Shown: piece by piece, positions 26,115 through 35,115 of the stretch | Position numbering within the stretch: the stretch's first letter is position 1 | Layout of the letters: each line of letters opens with the position of its first letter | Origin: Sphingomonas flavescens | GTDB taxonomy: Bacteria; Pseudomonadota; Alphaproteobacteria; Sphingomonadales; Sphingomonadaceae | Length of the DNA stretch: 64,000 bases | Assembly: GCF_030866745.1 (NCBI RefSeq) | Contig: NZ_CP133016.1 | Location: 2,342,001-2,406,000 of the forward strand | Reading direction: 5' to 3' | Notes under the pieces: model-generated | The model's database searches: none | Seen by the model: only the letters and a program-made list of their open reading frames with translations | What the model was told of the DNA's origin: nothing | Made by a program: the position numbers and the translations under genes

Positions 26115-27140
26115 GTGAAACGCGGACCAAAGCTTCTCTATTTCTTTCGCGGCGACGAGCATTCCGGCCGGCCAGGTTTTGGCGCAGAGCTCGAACGTCG
26201 CGGATGGCGCGTCGACTGCGTGCCGGTGAGTGATGCGGCAGCTCTTCGGGGCATCCCCGAAGTGTTCGCCAAGAAGCACGATTTGTCAGAATATGACGTT
26301 GTTGCTGCCAGCGAATATTTTCTCACTTGGGCGCTGAGTCTGCGCGCATTGCTCAACCGCAATGTACCTGCGGTTGCCGCGCTCTCCTTTAATCAGTCTT
26401 CGCGGCGGCTGATCGAAACCCACATTCGCCCGGTCGACTGGCTTCTGAACCGCGTCTGGCGACGTGTGGCGCTTTTCGTCGTGCACTCCCGGGCTGAAGC
26501 GGACATGTTTGCCAAGGTCCACGACATTCCTGGCGATCGGTTCGTCTTCTCGCACTGGGGTTACGATCTTCCTGCTTTCCGTGAAGCGAGGGTTTATAGC
26601 GACCCAACGCCTTATGTGACGATGATCGGCCGAAATAATCGCGATATTGCCGCGTTTTGTGAGGCGGTCCGCCTAGCTGACGTGCGCGGTGTTCTCGTCA
26701 CGGCTGGTTACATGCTCGAGCGCAATCCACTCAGCGTACCGACGAACGTCAAAATACTGACAGACCGTTCCATGGAAGAATGCCTGAGCTTGGTCGCTGG
26801 CTCATTTGCACATCTTGTTCTGGTGACTGACGCAAAACGCGGTGCCGGACACATCAGCGCCGTCAGCGCAATGTTACTCGGCAAGCCCCAGATATTCACC
26901 GAGGTCCCTCCGCTTCAGGATTATTTGATCGACGGCTTCAATGGCATCGGCGTTCCTCTGTCTGACGCGCAAGCCGTCGCTCAAGCAATCTGCAAGCTTC
27001 GCGATGATTCCAACTTTGCTGATCAATTAGGGACGGCCGGTAGGCGCTTTGCGCTCGAGAAAATGTCTAATGCTGGCTCGTCCGCTCGAATGGCAGACGC
27101 AATCGAAGCCGCCCTTAAGCCCGGCGCTCGTCTTGCCTAG
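26115..27140 (+). CDS. Glycosyltransferase, GT-B fold, divergent
   Basis: The 341-residue protein has a GT-B layout: an N-terminal half with LLYFFRGDEHSGRPGFGAEL and a C-terminal half with TPYVTMIGRNNRDIAAFCEA and GHISAVSAMLLGKPQIF. The usual EX7E pair of GT4 enzymes is not evident, so this is a distant member. The start is GTG at 26115; the nearest purine-rich element (AGGAAAAG) is 15 bases away, so the start is uncertain. It is transcribed away from the GT4 operon and towards the glycosidase-like gene. Confidence 0.65.
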   Translation: MKRGPKLLYFFRGDEHSGRPGFGAELERRGWRVDCVPVSDAAALRGIPEVFAKKHDLSEYDVVAASEYFLTWALSLRALLNRNVPAVAALSFNQSSRRLIETHIRPVDWLLNRVWRRVALFVVHSRAEADMFAKVHDIPGDRFVFSHWGYDLPAFREARVYSDPTPYVTMIGRNNRDIAAFCEAVRLADVRGVLVTAGYMLERNPLSVPTNVKILTDRSMEECLSLVAGSFAHLVLVTDAKRGAGHISAVSAMLLGKPQIFTEVPPLQDYLIDGFNGIGVPLSDAQAVAQAICKLRDDSNFADQLGTAGRRFALEKMSNAGSSARMADAIEAALKPGARLA

Positions 27141-27167
27141 CGTTTTTCGGAAGGTCGGACGGTCAAG

Positions 27168-28703
27168 CTAACGAGCATTTGTTCGCAGCACCTCGCGTAC
27201 GGCCCGAAGCTTTGGTGCGGTCGCCTCGAGCTGGCCTTGATACTCCATAAGGCCAAACCCTGCCTTTCCGACGCCGCCAGTCAGCGTGAACAAGGCCATT
27301 GTATCCCCGATCTCACTGTTCCATCTACTTAGATACGCCCTGTAGAGCGCGTACATTCGAGGGTCGCGCTCGATTTGCGCAACGAGTTGCTCGCGATCAT
27401 TAAGCCAGACATGCTGACCGCCTTCATAAGCAATGTATCGTTTGCGAAATTTATTCGCGACTGCCTTTTGTTTTTTCGCCCACTCAAGGCTTTCGGACAA
27501 TTTTTCTGGCAGTAGTTTATCCATCACATCGTCCAAGCTTTTGCCGCCAACATCCTCATCGCCAGCACCCCAATATGGTGCGGAAGCAAGCGCATCCACG
27601 CTCTCTGCGGTACCTGCCGTTGAAAGAATGTATTCCGACCAAAAAGGGCTCACGTTCTGCGCGCTAGCCACCCGAACGAGGCGGTCCATCTGCCCTACGA
27701 ATACGCTGCCCCAGATCTGCATAACGTGACGGGTCTTTTCAGCGTACCGAGTCATCGCCTGCCCGTAGTTGCCGTGACTGGCGTCTAGGCCTTCTTTGAT
27801 GCCTTCCTGCTGAGCTTGGAGCATCACGGGGTAGCCACCGTTCCACACCTCGTTGCTCACCTCGACATAAACGCGGTGGTTAAGATCGAGGTTGTCACGC
27901 ACATAAGTCGCGAACTTTGCGACATAGTCGTCGTCGGCGTTCCAAGGCATTGCGAACCACGGATCAGCTCGCAACGAGTTGGCCAGCGTGACCATATGCT
28001 CCACCGGGACGCCGTCGTTCAGGCTGAAGTCGCCATCCCCCGGTTTGTTGCGGTGCGCCCAATTGACGGCAGTGTTGGCCTCGACGGCCCGCTGCCACTT
28101 CATAAAGCGAATGACCGAAAAGCCCTTCAGCAAATTTGTGAATGTCGGATCGAAAACTGCTGCTGGGTTATCCCCGTCTTCGCGACAGTCGATGTTACGA
28201 ACGTAATTGGCTGAGTTGACTGTGTAGGAAAGGTAGGCAGGCCTAAGCGTGCCAGCGTAACTGGAGGTATAGTCGAAGCGGAGTTCTCGCGATCCCGCTA
28301 TCCGTCGAAAACGGACGGCACCGTTCGAATCTGACACTTGCATGGTATCGCCGTCATCGCCGTCCCAGCGACATACGATGTCTGCAGGTTGTACCGGAAT
28401 TGATAGAGCGCGGACCGCTTTTGCTCCGGGCGGAAGGAGTTTAACCCAACCGTTGGTGTCAAGATTGGCACCTGGGATCGTCATCCCAGCGCCATTGGCC
28501 GTCTTCATCTCCCAGCCTCCACCGTAGATGAGATTCTTGAAGGGTCGGCTGCCATCCCAGAACGCAATCGTGCTCACGTTGGCGCCGATATTATTCCCTG
28601 GGGGTGCAACCCCCGAAACTTGCGCCCGACCGCATGCGGAGAGCTGAATCATCGCTCCGACTATCGAGACATGTAAAATCCAGTGAGTAGTAGAACCGGC
28701 CAC
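27168..28703 (-). CDS. Glycosidase-like lipoprotein of unknown specificity
   Basis: The 511-residue protein has a lipoprotein signal (GAMIQLSAC, Cys24), an N-terminal beta-rich half (about residues 40-180) and a TIM-barrel-like half. Two Glu-containing motifs look like the catalytic pair of clan GH-A hydrolases: YVEVSNEVWNGG (Glu285) and RYIAYEGGQHVW (Glu427). I cannot place it in a defined GH family; related hypothetical proteins with a SNEVWN motif are widespread. The envelope location and the EPS neighbourhood suggest trimming or turnover of the polysaccharide. The start is GTG at 28703 with only a weak ribosome binding site. Confidence 0.6.
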   Translation of the reverse strand: MAGSTTHWILHVSIVGAMIQLSACGRAQVSGVAPPGNNIGANVSTIAFWDGSRPFKNLIYGGGWEMKTANGAGMTIPGANLDTNGWVKLLPPGAKAVRALSIPVQPADIVCRWDGDDGDTMQVSDSNGAVRFRRIAGSRELRFDYTSSYAGTLRPAYLSYTVNSANYVRNIDCREDGDNPAAVFDPTFTNLLKGFSVIRFMKWQRAVEANTAVNWAHRNKPGDGDFSLNDGVPVEHMVTLANSLRADPWFAMPWNADDDYVAKFATYVRDNLDLNHRVYVEVSNEVWNGGYPVMLQAQQEGIKEGLDASHGNYGQAMTRYAEKTRHVMQIWGSVFVGQMDRLVRVASAQNVSPFWSEYILSTAGTAESVDALASAPYWGAGDEDVGGKSLDDVMDKLLPEKLSESLEWAKKQKAVANKFRKRYIAYEGGQHVWLNDREQLVAQIERDPRMYALYRAYLSRWNSEIGDTMALFTLTGGVGKAGFGLMEYQGQLEATAPKLRAVREVLRTNAR

Positions 28704-28783
28704 GACTGAAGGCTGGACCTATCGCCGCATGTCATCAACAATAATCGCGACTATCATAGTGTCTGACTGACCTGAGAGGCGTG

Positions 28784-29353
28784 ATGAGATACGGCCGAAT
28801 ACTGCTGGGGACTGCTGCCATCGCATTCACGGCCTGCAGCCGACAACCTGCGGGCGAATCTGTCCGCGTCAGCAATCAGAGCGCTGCTGCTTTCCAACAG
28901 CCTGCTGATCCGTTCGGCTGGCCAATCCTTGATGTTTCGGGCCGCCGCGTGGGGACCATCTTCACCAAGCTAGCTCAACAGGGTGTGATACGTGTATCCC
29001 TCGACACCGCTGGACTACCACCAGGCGCGCATGGCGTTCACATCCACGAGGTTGCGAAGTGCGAAGGACCAAATTTCGAGAGCGCGGGCGCTCATTGGAA
29101 TTGGAGCGGCAAAAAGCACGGTCATGCCAATCCCTCGGGCCACCACGCGGGCGACCTCGGCAATTTAATTGTTGGGGTGGACGGAAGAGGCCAGGAGACC
29201 TTTTCTATAGATCCAAGGGAGTGGGACCCAAAAGCTAACGGGCCTCTTTCATTGGTGATTCATGCGTCGGAAGACGACGAGAGAAGCGACCCTAGCGGCA
29301 ACAGTGGCGCTAGAATCGCTTGTGGTACATTTTATCTGCGCAGACATATTTAA
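28784..29353 (+). CDS. Cu/Zn superoxide dismutase family lipoprotein
   Basis: The protein of about 189 residues has a lipoprotein signal (GTAAIAFTAC). The metal ligands of Cu/Zn SOD follow in order: HIH in HGVHIHEVAKC, GAHWN, HGHANPSGHHAGDLGN (zinc His and Asp) and VIHASEDD. The paired Cys are present in EVAKCEGP and GARIACG. It should dismutate superoxide at the envelope surface. The ATG at 28784 has GAGAGG upstream; a GTG at 28781 is also possible. It is divergent from the glycosidase-like gene and marks the end of the EPS region. Confidence 0.9.
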   Translation: MRYGRILLGTAAIAFTACSRQPAGESVRVSNQSAAAFQQPADPFGWPILDVSGRRVGTIFTKLAQQGVIRVSLDTAGLPPGAHGVHIHEVAKCEGPNFESAGAHWNWSGKKHGHANPSGHHAGDLGNLIVGVDGRGQETFSIDPREWDPKANGPLSLVIHASEDDERSDPSGNSGARIACGTFYLRRHI

Positions 29354-29377
29354 GCCAAGAGACGTCCACTGACCATC

Positions 29378-29716
29378 TCAGGGTCTGCGGCGCGCTAAAC
29401 AAGGCGAACGACGAGCGAACTCTTTCGCAAGATCAAGCAAGCTTAAGTCGTACTTCTGCTCGAATGAAGTTTCCCCAGTCCTGTGTTGCTCAGCATGGTG
29501 ATCGCGGCACAGGCTCACCGTCCATATATCGGACGGCTTGAGGCCCATTCCGCCGTCGGATCCTCGCCGGACGTGCGCGCATTCGATTGGCGTCGAATTG
29601 CATCCCGGTACTGAGCAGTGATGGCTTGCAACCCACTTGCGGTGAGCGGGGATGCTCCCCGGCTGCGATTTTTTGGGCAACCGAGGTTTGCGCCTGGGGA
29701 ACCGCACCTCAGGCAT
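29378..29716 (-). CDS. DUF968/HNH-like protein of recombination island
   Basis: The 112-residue protein has a Cys/His motif set: HHCSVPGCNSTPIECAHVR, GGMGLKPSD and VSLCRDHHAEQHRTGE. This matches the zinc-binding HNH-type fold of DUF968 proteins, which are common in prophages next to recombination genes. The ATG at 29716 gives a normal length and an 8-base overlap with the ERF gene. It is the last gene of the minus-strand island. Nuclease activity is inferred only from the fold. Confidence 0.72.
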   Translation of the reverse strand: MPEVRFPRRKPRLPKKSQPGSIPAHRKWVASHHCSVPGCNSTPIECAHVRRGSDGGMGLKPSDIWTVSLCRDHHAEQHRTGETSFEQKYDLSLLDLAKEFARRSPCLARRRP

Positions 29717-30431
29717 TTTCGAGCTCACCTGTCGGGACCTTGGACCCGCGCTGTGAGGAGACGGTCTTTGATCGCCGTTTTGGTTTAGCGAGTGTCTGCC
29801 GACGTCTATCGAACGATTTGCCGAGATCTGCATAAAGGTCATCCCTTTCCCGCGCGAGCGCCGTCAGAAACTCCCGGTGGCGTTCCTGCACCAAACTAAG
29901 TGCCTGCTCGCTTTCGCAGACCTCTATGATGTCCGTAATATCGCGGACCCATTGCTCCCAACCTTGGGGAGGCGCCGCGATATGCCTTTGCGCATTAGCC
30001 CGGTAGCTCGCTTTGTCCGGCTCCTCCGAACCCGCAAAGGGGATACAGAAAGTCTGCACCATTGCACTCTTGTAAGCAGCGGACATGGCTTTCGCTGTTG
30101 CCTTGTCGCTTGGGTCCAGGGCTTCGCCAAATGCCTCGACGATTTGTTTCGAGCCGTCGTCAACGCTCGTGAGCTCGAAAGCCACCCTAAGCACGGTATG
30201 GAACAGCGAGCGATCTGCTTCATCATGCCGCTCTGCCGCTTCGCGTTCGAGAACGCGCGGAGATATGCATAGCCGGTGCTTGGCCAACAGCGGCGCGAGC
30301 CTGTCGAGCACATCATCGATGGACCGGTACTTGTAATCATCGACTGCATTGGTGTGGGTCTTGGCGATACCGCTCTGCGCTAGCTCGGCAGAAACGGCGT
30401 TGATTGCGCCGTAGACGCTCGGAGCAGCCAT
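29709..30431 (-). CDS. ERF family single-strand annealing protein
   Basis: The 240-residue protein matches the ERF superfamily: YGAINAVSAELAQSGIAK, YKYRSIDDVLDRLAPLLAKH and ATAKAMSAAYKSAMVQTF. The C-terminal part is basic. ERF proteins anneal complementary single strands during phage recombination. It starts by TAATG overlap with the YqaJ exonuclease gene, its expected partner, so the pair is a two-component exonuclease/annealase system. It is very likely of phage origin. Confidence 0.88.
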   Translation of the reverse strand: MAAPSVYGAINAVSAELAQSGIAKTHTNAVDDYKYRSIDDVLDRLAPLLAKHRLCISPRVLEREAAERHDEADRSLFHTVLRVAFELTSVDDGSKQIVEAFGEALDPSDKATAKAMSAAYKSAMVQTFCIPFAGSEEPDKASYRANAQRHIAAPPQGWEQWVRDITDIIEVCESEQALSLVQERHREFLTALARERDDLYADLGKSFDRRRQTLAKPKRRSKTVSSQRGSKVPTGELENA

Positions 30432-31381
30432 TATGCGAGCTCCCGGATGCTGATTGCACCGGACTTGCTGCGCTTGGCCTCGATGCCATGGCCGAAGGCC
30501 CGTGCGACATCATCTTCAACCAGAGACTTGATGGAGGCGCACGCTGAAGAATGCAGCTTGGCCGCCTCGCGATGCTTCAGCCAATCGAACGCCGCGGATG
30601 CCCAGGCGTTATTCCCTTCAAGGCAAACCTCACGAATGCCGATCGGTCGCGGGGCTGGCGGTGGAGTTGCCGGCACCGGCTTTTTACCGCTTATCACGCA
30701 GTCCCAGAAGCGATGCTCAGCATCGAGCAGCTCCAGCTGGTAAAGCCAGTCAGACGCGATCTCGAAGATCTCGAACCGCTGGTTGCCGAAAATCACCGAC
30801 AGGATCGCGCGCTCGACGCCAACGACTGCCATGTTGTGTTGCAGCTGGGGCATGTACCGCTCCAGCACTTCGTCGTTCTTGGCGAATGCGCTCGTATGCT
30901 TGGCTTCCCATATGGCACCGTCGGGCTTCACCAAGCCATCCACCGTACATCGCCGCCAGTGATAGCGTTCGCAGGCGAAGCTCTCTCCAACCGCACCAAT
31001 CTCTTCATTGGTCAGCTGCTCGTACCAAGCTCGATTGAAAGGCTCTGTCCAGCACCCGAGCATGACGTGAAGCTTGTCGGATAAGTCGGGCGGCGAGGCT
31101 TCCCCACGCTTCTCCAGCCAGAGCTCGCGAATTCTATCCGGATGGCCTGACAGGATGACATTGGCATCGCTGCCGCCGACGCCTCGATTGCGCGCGCGCT
31201 GCTGCTGGTCGCTCAAAAGAAGGCGATGCATCTCCGGCCACCGCAGCTTTTGCGAGGTGCCTCGCGCTTGTCGCCTGCGCTCTTTGGACGGCTCGCTCAG
31301 TAATTTGTCCACCGTAGGATTGTTATGCACCGCGCGCCGGCTTTCAGCCGCCGCCGCGCAAGTAGTTTCAAAGTTATCCAC
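30431..31381 (-). CDS. YqaJ family viral recombinase (exonuclease)
   Basis: The 316-residue protein has the YqaJ/lambda-exonuclease core: RNRGVGGSDANVILSGHPDR, LGCWTEPFNRAWYEQ, CTVDGLVKPDGAIWEAKHTS (the PD-(D/E)xK part) and YMPQLQHNMAVVGVER. It should degrade one strand of double-stranded ends to feed the ERF annealase. The start is GTG at 31381 with a strong GGAGG ten bases upstream. It is followed without a gap by the ERF gene. It belongs to the phage-like island. Confidence 0.88.
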   Translation of the reverse strand: MDNFETTCAAAAESRRAVHNNPTVDKLLSEPSKERRRQARGTSQKLRWPEMHRLLLSDQQQRARNRGVGGSDANVILSGHPDRIRELWLEKRGEASPPDLSDKLHVMLGCWTEPFNRAWYEQLTNEEIGAVGESFACERYHWRRCTVDGLVKPDGAIWEAKHTSAFAKNDEVLERYMPQLQHNMAVVGVERAILSVIFGNQRFEIFEIASDWLYQLELLDAEHRFWDCVISGKKPVPATPPPAPRPIGIREVCLEGNNAWASAAFDWLKHREAAKLHSSACASIKSLVEDDVARAFGHGIEAKRSKSGAISIRELA

Positions 31382-31517
31382 AGACTTACATCCTCCAACA
31401 GATTACAAGACAAGCGAGTCGCGTACTTGTGTTGCTCTGGTAGAAGATTGTCTCAAGACTATATTTCACTACTAGTACTATTCACAACAGCTACTACAAT
31501 AAGCTGGTGCGTAAAGT

Positions 31518-31928
31518 TCACAAATTGTTCCCGTGAGCTTTTTTCAGTAACCTTTCCAGTGCATCAAACTCCTCGTCATCAAGCAAACTGAGATCTGGTT
31601 CGCAATCGGAGGCTCCAATAGCATGTCGTTCGATAAACTGGAGGGTTGGAATTAGCAAAGTACGCGGACCCAAAACCGCTTCTCGCAACAACCGCATCAC
31701 GAGAGCTTTAACGATAGGGACCGACTTTCTCTTATCACCGACCTTAAGGTCGACGGTTTCAGTCAGCTCGCCTTGTAGGATCGCGGCGAAATCAGACGTT
31801 CTTTTCTTTCTACCCCGCGGATTGCCAGAAATGCCTTTCTGAAATTGGTGAGCTTTGGGTGGGCGTTTGTACCCAACGCGATCTTTGTCCGAACGCGCGC
31901 CGTGCCCTGGGCCATGTATCTTCGTCAC
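31518..31928 (-). CDS. DUF5681 domain protein
   Basis: The 136-residue protein contains the DUF5681 signature GYKRPPKAHQFQKGISGNPRG, read here from GYKRPP to NPRG. An acidic region follows (SLLDDEEFDALERLLKKAH). DUF5681 proteins are small basic proteins found with ParB-like and methyltransferase genes on mobile elements; their function is unknown. The GTG at 31928 overlaps the methyltransferase stop as GTGA. The upstream part of this open frame is a shadow of the methyltransferase gene. It sits between the methyltransferase and the YqaJ gene. Confidence 0.82.
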   Translation of the reverse strand: MTKIHGPGHGARSDKDRVGYKRPPKAHQFQKGISGNPRGRKKRTSDFAAILQGELTETVDLKVGDKRKSVPIVKALVMRLLREAVLGPRTLLIPTLQFIERHAIGASDCEPDLSLLDDEEFDALERLLKKAHGNNL

Positions 31929-33250
31929 TGCCCGCTTCCGGAATAGCTCTTGTTGGCTGCAGTTTCGACACTCTGCCCTGTCCAGACATTCGTGGGTGGA
32001 TCGCCAGTCGCCTTGAAGTATCGCCGCAAGGTAACATCCACATACCGTGGTTCCAGCTCGATCAGCCGAGCGCGTCGACCTGCCTGCTCGGCTGCCAGCA
32101 GCGTTGTGCCGGAGCCACCGAATTGATCTAAGACTATGCCATTGCGACTGGAACAATCGTAAATTGCGTCGCGGACCAACTCGGTTGGTTTGACGGTGGG
32201 GTGCATTGCAAGCTTCGCGTCGCGATCTTTCTGGAATCCGTTCATCCCCGCGTAGTTCCAGACGTTTGTGCGGCATCGTCCATGCCGGCCGAGCTCAACG
32301 TTGTTTACGTGCTTTGCTTCTCCAAATTTGAACACGCCGACCAGCTCATGCTGCGATCGGTAGAGCGAGCCCATCCCGCAATTGGATTTTACCCAGACGC
32401 ACAAGTTCTTGAACTCTGAGTAGACGCCGGCGCTCGCGTTTAGGAGCTCTCCGACGTGTCGCCAGTCGATGCACATAAAGTGAATTGCGCCATCAACAGA
32501 AACGTCAGCAGAGTTCCGCATCGCCGTGTTGAGAAAGCTCGTGAATTCGCCGCGAGACATCTCACCTGAAGCCATTAGAAAATCTGGATGGCGCTGACTG
32601 CCAAGCCCCAACACATGCCCTCTTACCGGGACGTTGTAGGGCGGATCAGTGAAGACCATTTGGCATTTTTCGGAGCCTAGAAGCACGCGATAGCTCATCG
32701 GATCGAGTGCATCGCCGCAAAATACTCGGTGGTTCCCCAGCGCCCATAGGTCTCCCGGCCGAGTCACAGCCGGAGCATTGCTTAGTATGCTCGAGTCTTC
32801 ACTTTGTGAGTCGTCGTCATGGCGGGCGCGTTCGATCAGCACCTCCATTTCAGGCATTTCAAAACCTGTATCCGTAAGGTCGAAGTCCAAATCGAGACTG
32901 AGTAGGTCGCTAAATTCGACCGCTAGCAGTTGCTGATCCCAACCCGCCAGCTCGGCCAGCTTGTTGTCGGCAAGTAAGTAGGCCCGCTTCTCTTCGGGAC
33001 TCAGGTGATGCAGTCCCACAGTCGGAACCGTATCCAAGCCCAACTGGATCGCCGCGAGAACGCGACCATGGCCAGCAACAATTTCTCCCCGTGAATCGAG
33101 TAGGATCGGATTATTGAAGCCGAAAGTTTTGATCGACTTCGCGAGTTGACCGACCTGCTTGGCGCTATGAGTCCTCGAGTTGCTCGCAGAGGGTGTCAGC
33201 GATTTTGGGTCGCGATAGGTGATTGAGAGATTTTCGGTACGATAATTCAT
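31925..33250 (-). CDS. ParB-like domain fused to site-specific DNA methyltransferase
   Basis: The 441-residue protein has an N-terminal ParB/sulfiredoxin-like domain (NSRTHSAKQVGQLAKSI, then EIVAGHGRVLAAIQLG). A DNA methylase domain follows with the catalytic motif TDPPYNVP before the SAM-binding motif DQFGGSGTTLLAA, an order typical of N6-adenine or N4-cytosine methylases. Such fusions are common in phages and integrative elements and are usually orphan methylases. No restriction partner is encoded here. It is the first gene of the island operon and couples to DUF5681 by GTGA overlap. The recognition sequence is unknown. Confidence 0.9.
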   Translation of the reverse strand: MNYRTENLSITYRDPKSLTPSASNSRTHSAKQVGQLAKSIKTFGFNNPILLDSRGEIVAGHGRVLAAIQLGLDTVPTVGLHHLSPEEKRAYLLADNKLAELAGWDQQLLAVEFSDLLSLDLDFDLTDTGFEMPEMEVLIERARHDDDSQSEDSSILSNAPAVTRPGDLWALGNHRVFCGDALDPMSYRVLLGSEKCQMVFTDPPYNVPVRGHVLGLGSQRHPDFLMASGEMSRGEFTSFLNTAMRNSADVSVDGAIHFMCIDWRHVGELLNASAGVYSEFKNLCVWVKSNCGMGSLYRSQHELVGVFKFGEAKHVNNVELGRHGRCRTNVWNYAGMNGFQKDRDAKLAMHPTVKPTELVRDAIYDCSSRNGIVLDQFGGSGTTLLAAEQAGRRARLIELEPRYVDVTLRRYFKATGDPPTNVWTGQSVETAANKSYSGSGQ

Positions 33251-33412
33251 GTGGGCAGAATGCCATTCAAGGCACCGCTTCGATAAGACCGAACGATTAA
33301 AAATAGCTCAAATCTAATTTCTTTAGGGAATTCAAATAGATGCCGTCGCCACCGCTCGAGTAAGACCAATCAAGCTCTCATTTATTTGGCGCGAGCCAAC
33401 GGCGGGCGGTGG

Positions 33413-34159
33413 CTAAATGCCCGCGTACCATTCGTAGTCGACGTTATCTTCCCAGTAGCCGCCCTTGCCTCCGTAGATGTCTGAAAGACTCTCAACCGCC
33501 TGGACGCGCTCTACGTACTTGGCGTGTTTATAGCCTAGCTGGCGCTCAACTCGCAGGCGAAGCGGCGCGCCGTTCGGGATTGGCAGCAGGTGCCCGTTCA
33601 TCCCCCAAGCAAGAATCGTCTGCGGGTGGAACGCGTCCACGAGATCGATGCTCTCGTAGTAGGGCTTGTCGCCAAACCGATCCGCGCAGTGGAATACAAT
33701 GTACTTCGCTCGAGTACTTAGTCCCGCGTACTCCAAGATGCGCGATAGCTGCACGCCGTGCCACTTGCCGATGGCACTCCAGCCCTCGACGCAGTCATGA
33801 CGGGTAATCTGGGTACGAACGGGGAGGCGGCGAAGCGTCTGAATCGGAACCGACAGTGGCCGCGTTACCAGGCCATCGACCACCAGCCGCCAATTGGCGA
33901 ACTGCTCAGCGGCATGACGGGCATAAGCATCTCCGCCAGGCACGCGGGTCCCATTGGACCGGAAGATCGGCGACATGTCTGCTTCACCATACTCGCGCGC
34001 CAATGCATCGCGCGACGAGATCAGCCGCTGGCTTGCCATCGTGAGCTTCTCCGCGGAGCGCAAAACGCCGCGGAAATTGGAACTGTTATTCAGTCTGTCA
34101 CAACCACCCACCATCAGGCCCGCCGCGCCGGTTGCGATGAACCTCCGCCGCTCGATCAT
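33413..34159 (-). CDS. Molybdopterin-dependent oxidoreductase (sulfite oxidase/MsrP-like)
   Basis: The 248-residue protein has a twin-arginine-type signal (ERRRFIATGAAGLMVGGC) that also ends in a lipobox-like GGC. The molybdopterin domain shows ITRHDCVEGWSAIGKWHG, with Cys123 as the expected Mo ligand, and GAPLRLRVERQLGYKHAK. It resembles MsrP/YedY-type enzymes in the periplasm. Its partner is the cytochrome b gene upstream (overlap ATGA). The substrate (methionine sulfoxide, sulfite or another oxide) cannot be settled from the sequence. Confidence 0.86.
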   Translation of the reverse strand: MIERRRFIATGAAGLMVGGCDRLNNSSNFRGVLRSAEKLTMASQRLISSRDALAREYGEADMSPIFRSNGTRVPGGDAYARHAAEQFANWRLVVDGLVTRPLSVPIQTLRRLPVRTQITRHDCVEGWSAIGKWHGVQLSRILEYAGLSTRAKYIVFHCADRFGDKPYYESIDLVDAFHPQTILAWGMNGHLLPIPNGAPLRLRVERQLGYKHAKYVERVQAVESLSDIYGGKGGYWEDNVDYEWYAGI

Positions 34160-34938
34160 GACACTGTTTCCTCAGGAGGAACGCGAAAGCGTCCTGTTAT
34201 CATCGACGTGATCTCATTCATTGGACCAGCGAGTAGCACCATCACGAGATGCACTATGATAAACGCCAGCAACGCAGCCGCGCAGATGAAATGGATGGAT
34301 CGCGCAGACTGCCGTCCTTGGAAAACGTCGAGTAACCACGGCCACGCCGCGTCCATGGCGGGAGACATGGCGAGCCCTGTCAGCACCATCATCGGAATTA
34401 GGACGAAGATTACCGCAACATAGCTTAGCTTCTGCAGAATATTATACCGAAGCGCCGCTTCGCCCGTCGGGAAGCGCAGGCGCGCATGCTCCTGAATGTC
34501 TTGCCAGATGTGGCGCGGCTTAATCTCATCAGCGCTTGGCTTGAGATCACGCTGCGCGTGGCGATTCAGAAAACTGGCTATCAAAAACAGGATGAGGCCG
34601 ATTGACAGTAACCAGGCGAAGGCGAGATGCCACCGCCGTGCAGCTGCTAGATTGTAGGTTGAAGGAATAGTCGCCCAACCGGGAAACGGACGTCCCGGGA
34701 ATGACAGCCATGGGTGATCAAAATTCGCGCCAAACTGCCCCCAGTACAGGTGCGGATGCGCGTTGAAGATCATCATTCCGGACATTAGCAGCACCATGAC
34801 CGTAAGCGCGTTTATCCAGTGCCACAGCCTGGTTGCTAGTGCATGACGGTAGACCGTCCTTCGAAGGGGCCGCGAACGCTCGGTCGACAATGTCTCCCGT
34901 TCAGGCCGTTCCGTCGGGTCGGACGCAGATTCTTCCAT
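34156..34938 (-). CDS. Cytochrome b561-type membrane subunit
   Basis: The 260-residue protein has four to five membrane helices and the His residues expected for two hemes: HALATRLWHWINALTVMV near the N-terminus, RWHLAFAWLLSIG in the middle and HFICAAALLAFIIVHLVMV near the C-terminus. It belongs to the cytochrome b/b6-like (Ni/Fe-hydrogenase b561 type) family. It should pass electrons from quinol to the molybdopterin protein whose start overlaps its end by 4 bases. Together they form a two-gene periplasmic oxidoreductase system. The start is ATG at 34938. Confidence 0.86.
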   Translation of the reverse strand: MEESASDPTERPERETLSTERSRPLRRTVYRHALATRLWHWINALTVMVLLMSGMMIFNAHPHLYWGQFGANFDHPWLSFPGRPFPGWATIPSTYNLAAARRWHLAFAWLLSIGLILFLIASFLNRHAQRDLKPSADEIKPRHIWQDIQEHARLRFPTGEAALRYNILQKLSYVAVIFVLIPMMVLTGLAMSPAMDAAWPWLLDVFQGRQSARSIHFICAAALLAFIIVHLVMVLLAGPMNEITSMITGRFRVPPEETVS

Positions 34939-35115
34939 CAGAACTGCCGCACATAGCCGAGATAAGCATCCCGGTCATGTTCGCATGCAACCACCGGGGA
35001 CAGCTTACGAAGTGGCGGGAATTACCAAGTGTTTTCAGGATTAACAAAGGCCCTTAATTTGTTTAAGGATTATTTAACCGTTGAGTCGATTCGCGGGGCA
35101 ACAGGGAGTTTACTC

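Noticed and set aside
31929..32276. N-terminal extension of the DUF5681 frame
   Set aside because: It overlaps the methyltransferase gene in another frame and its composition is unlike a protein. The GTG at 31928 is a better start.
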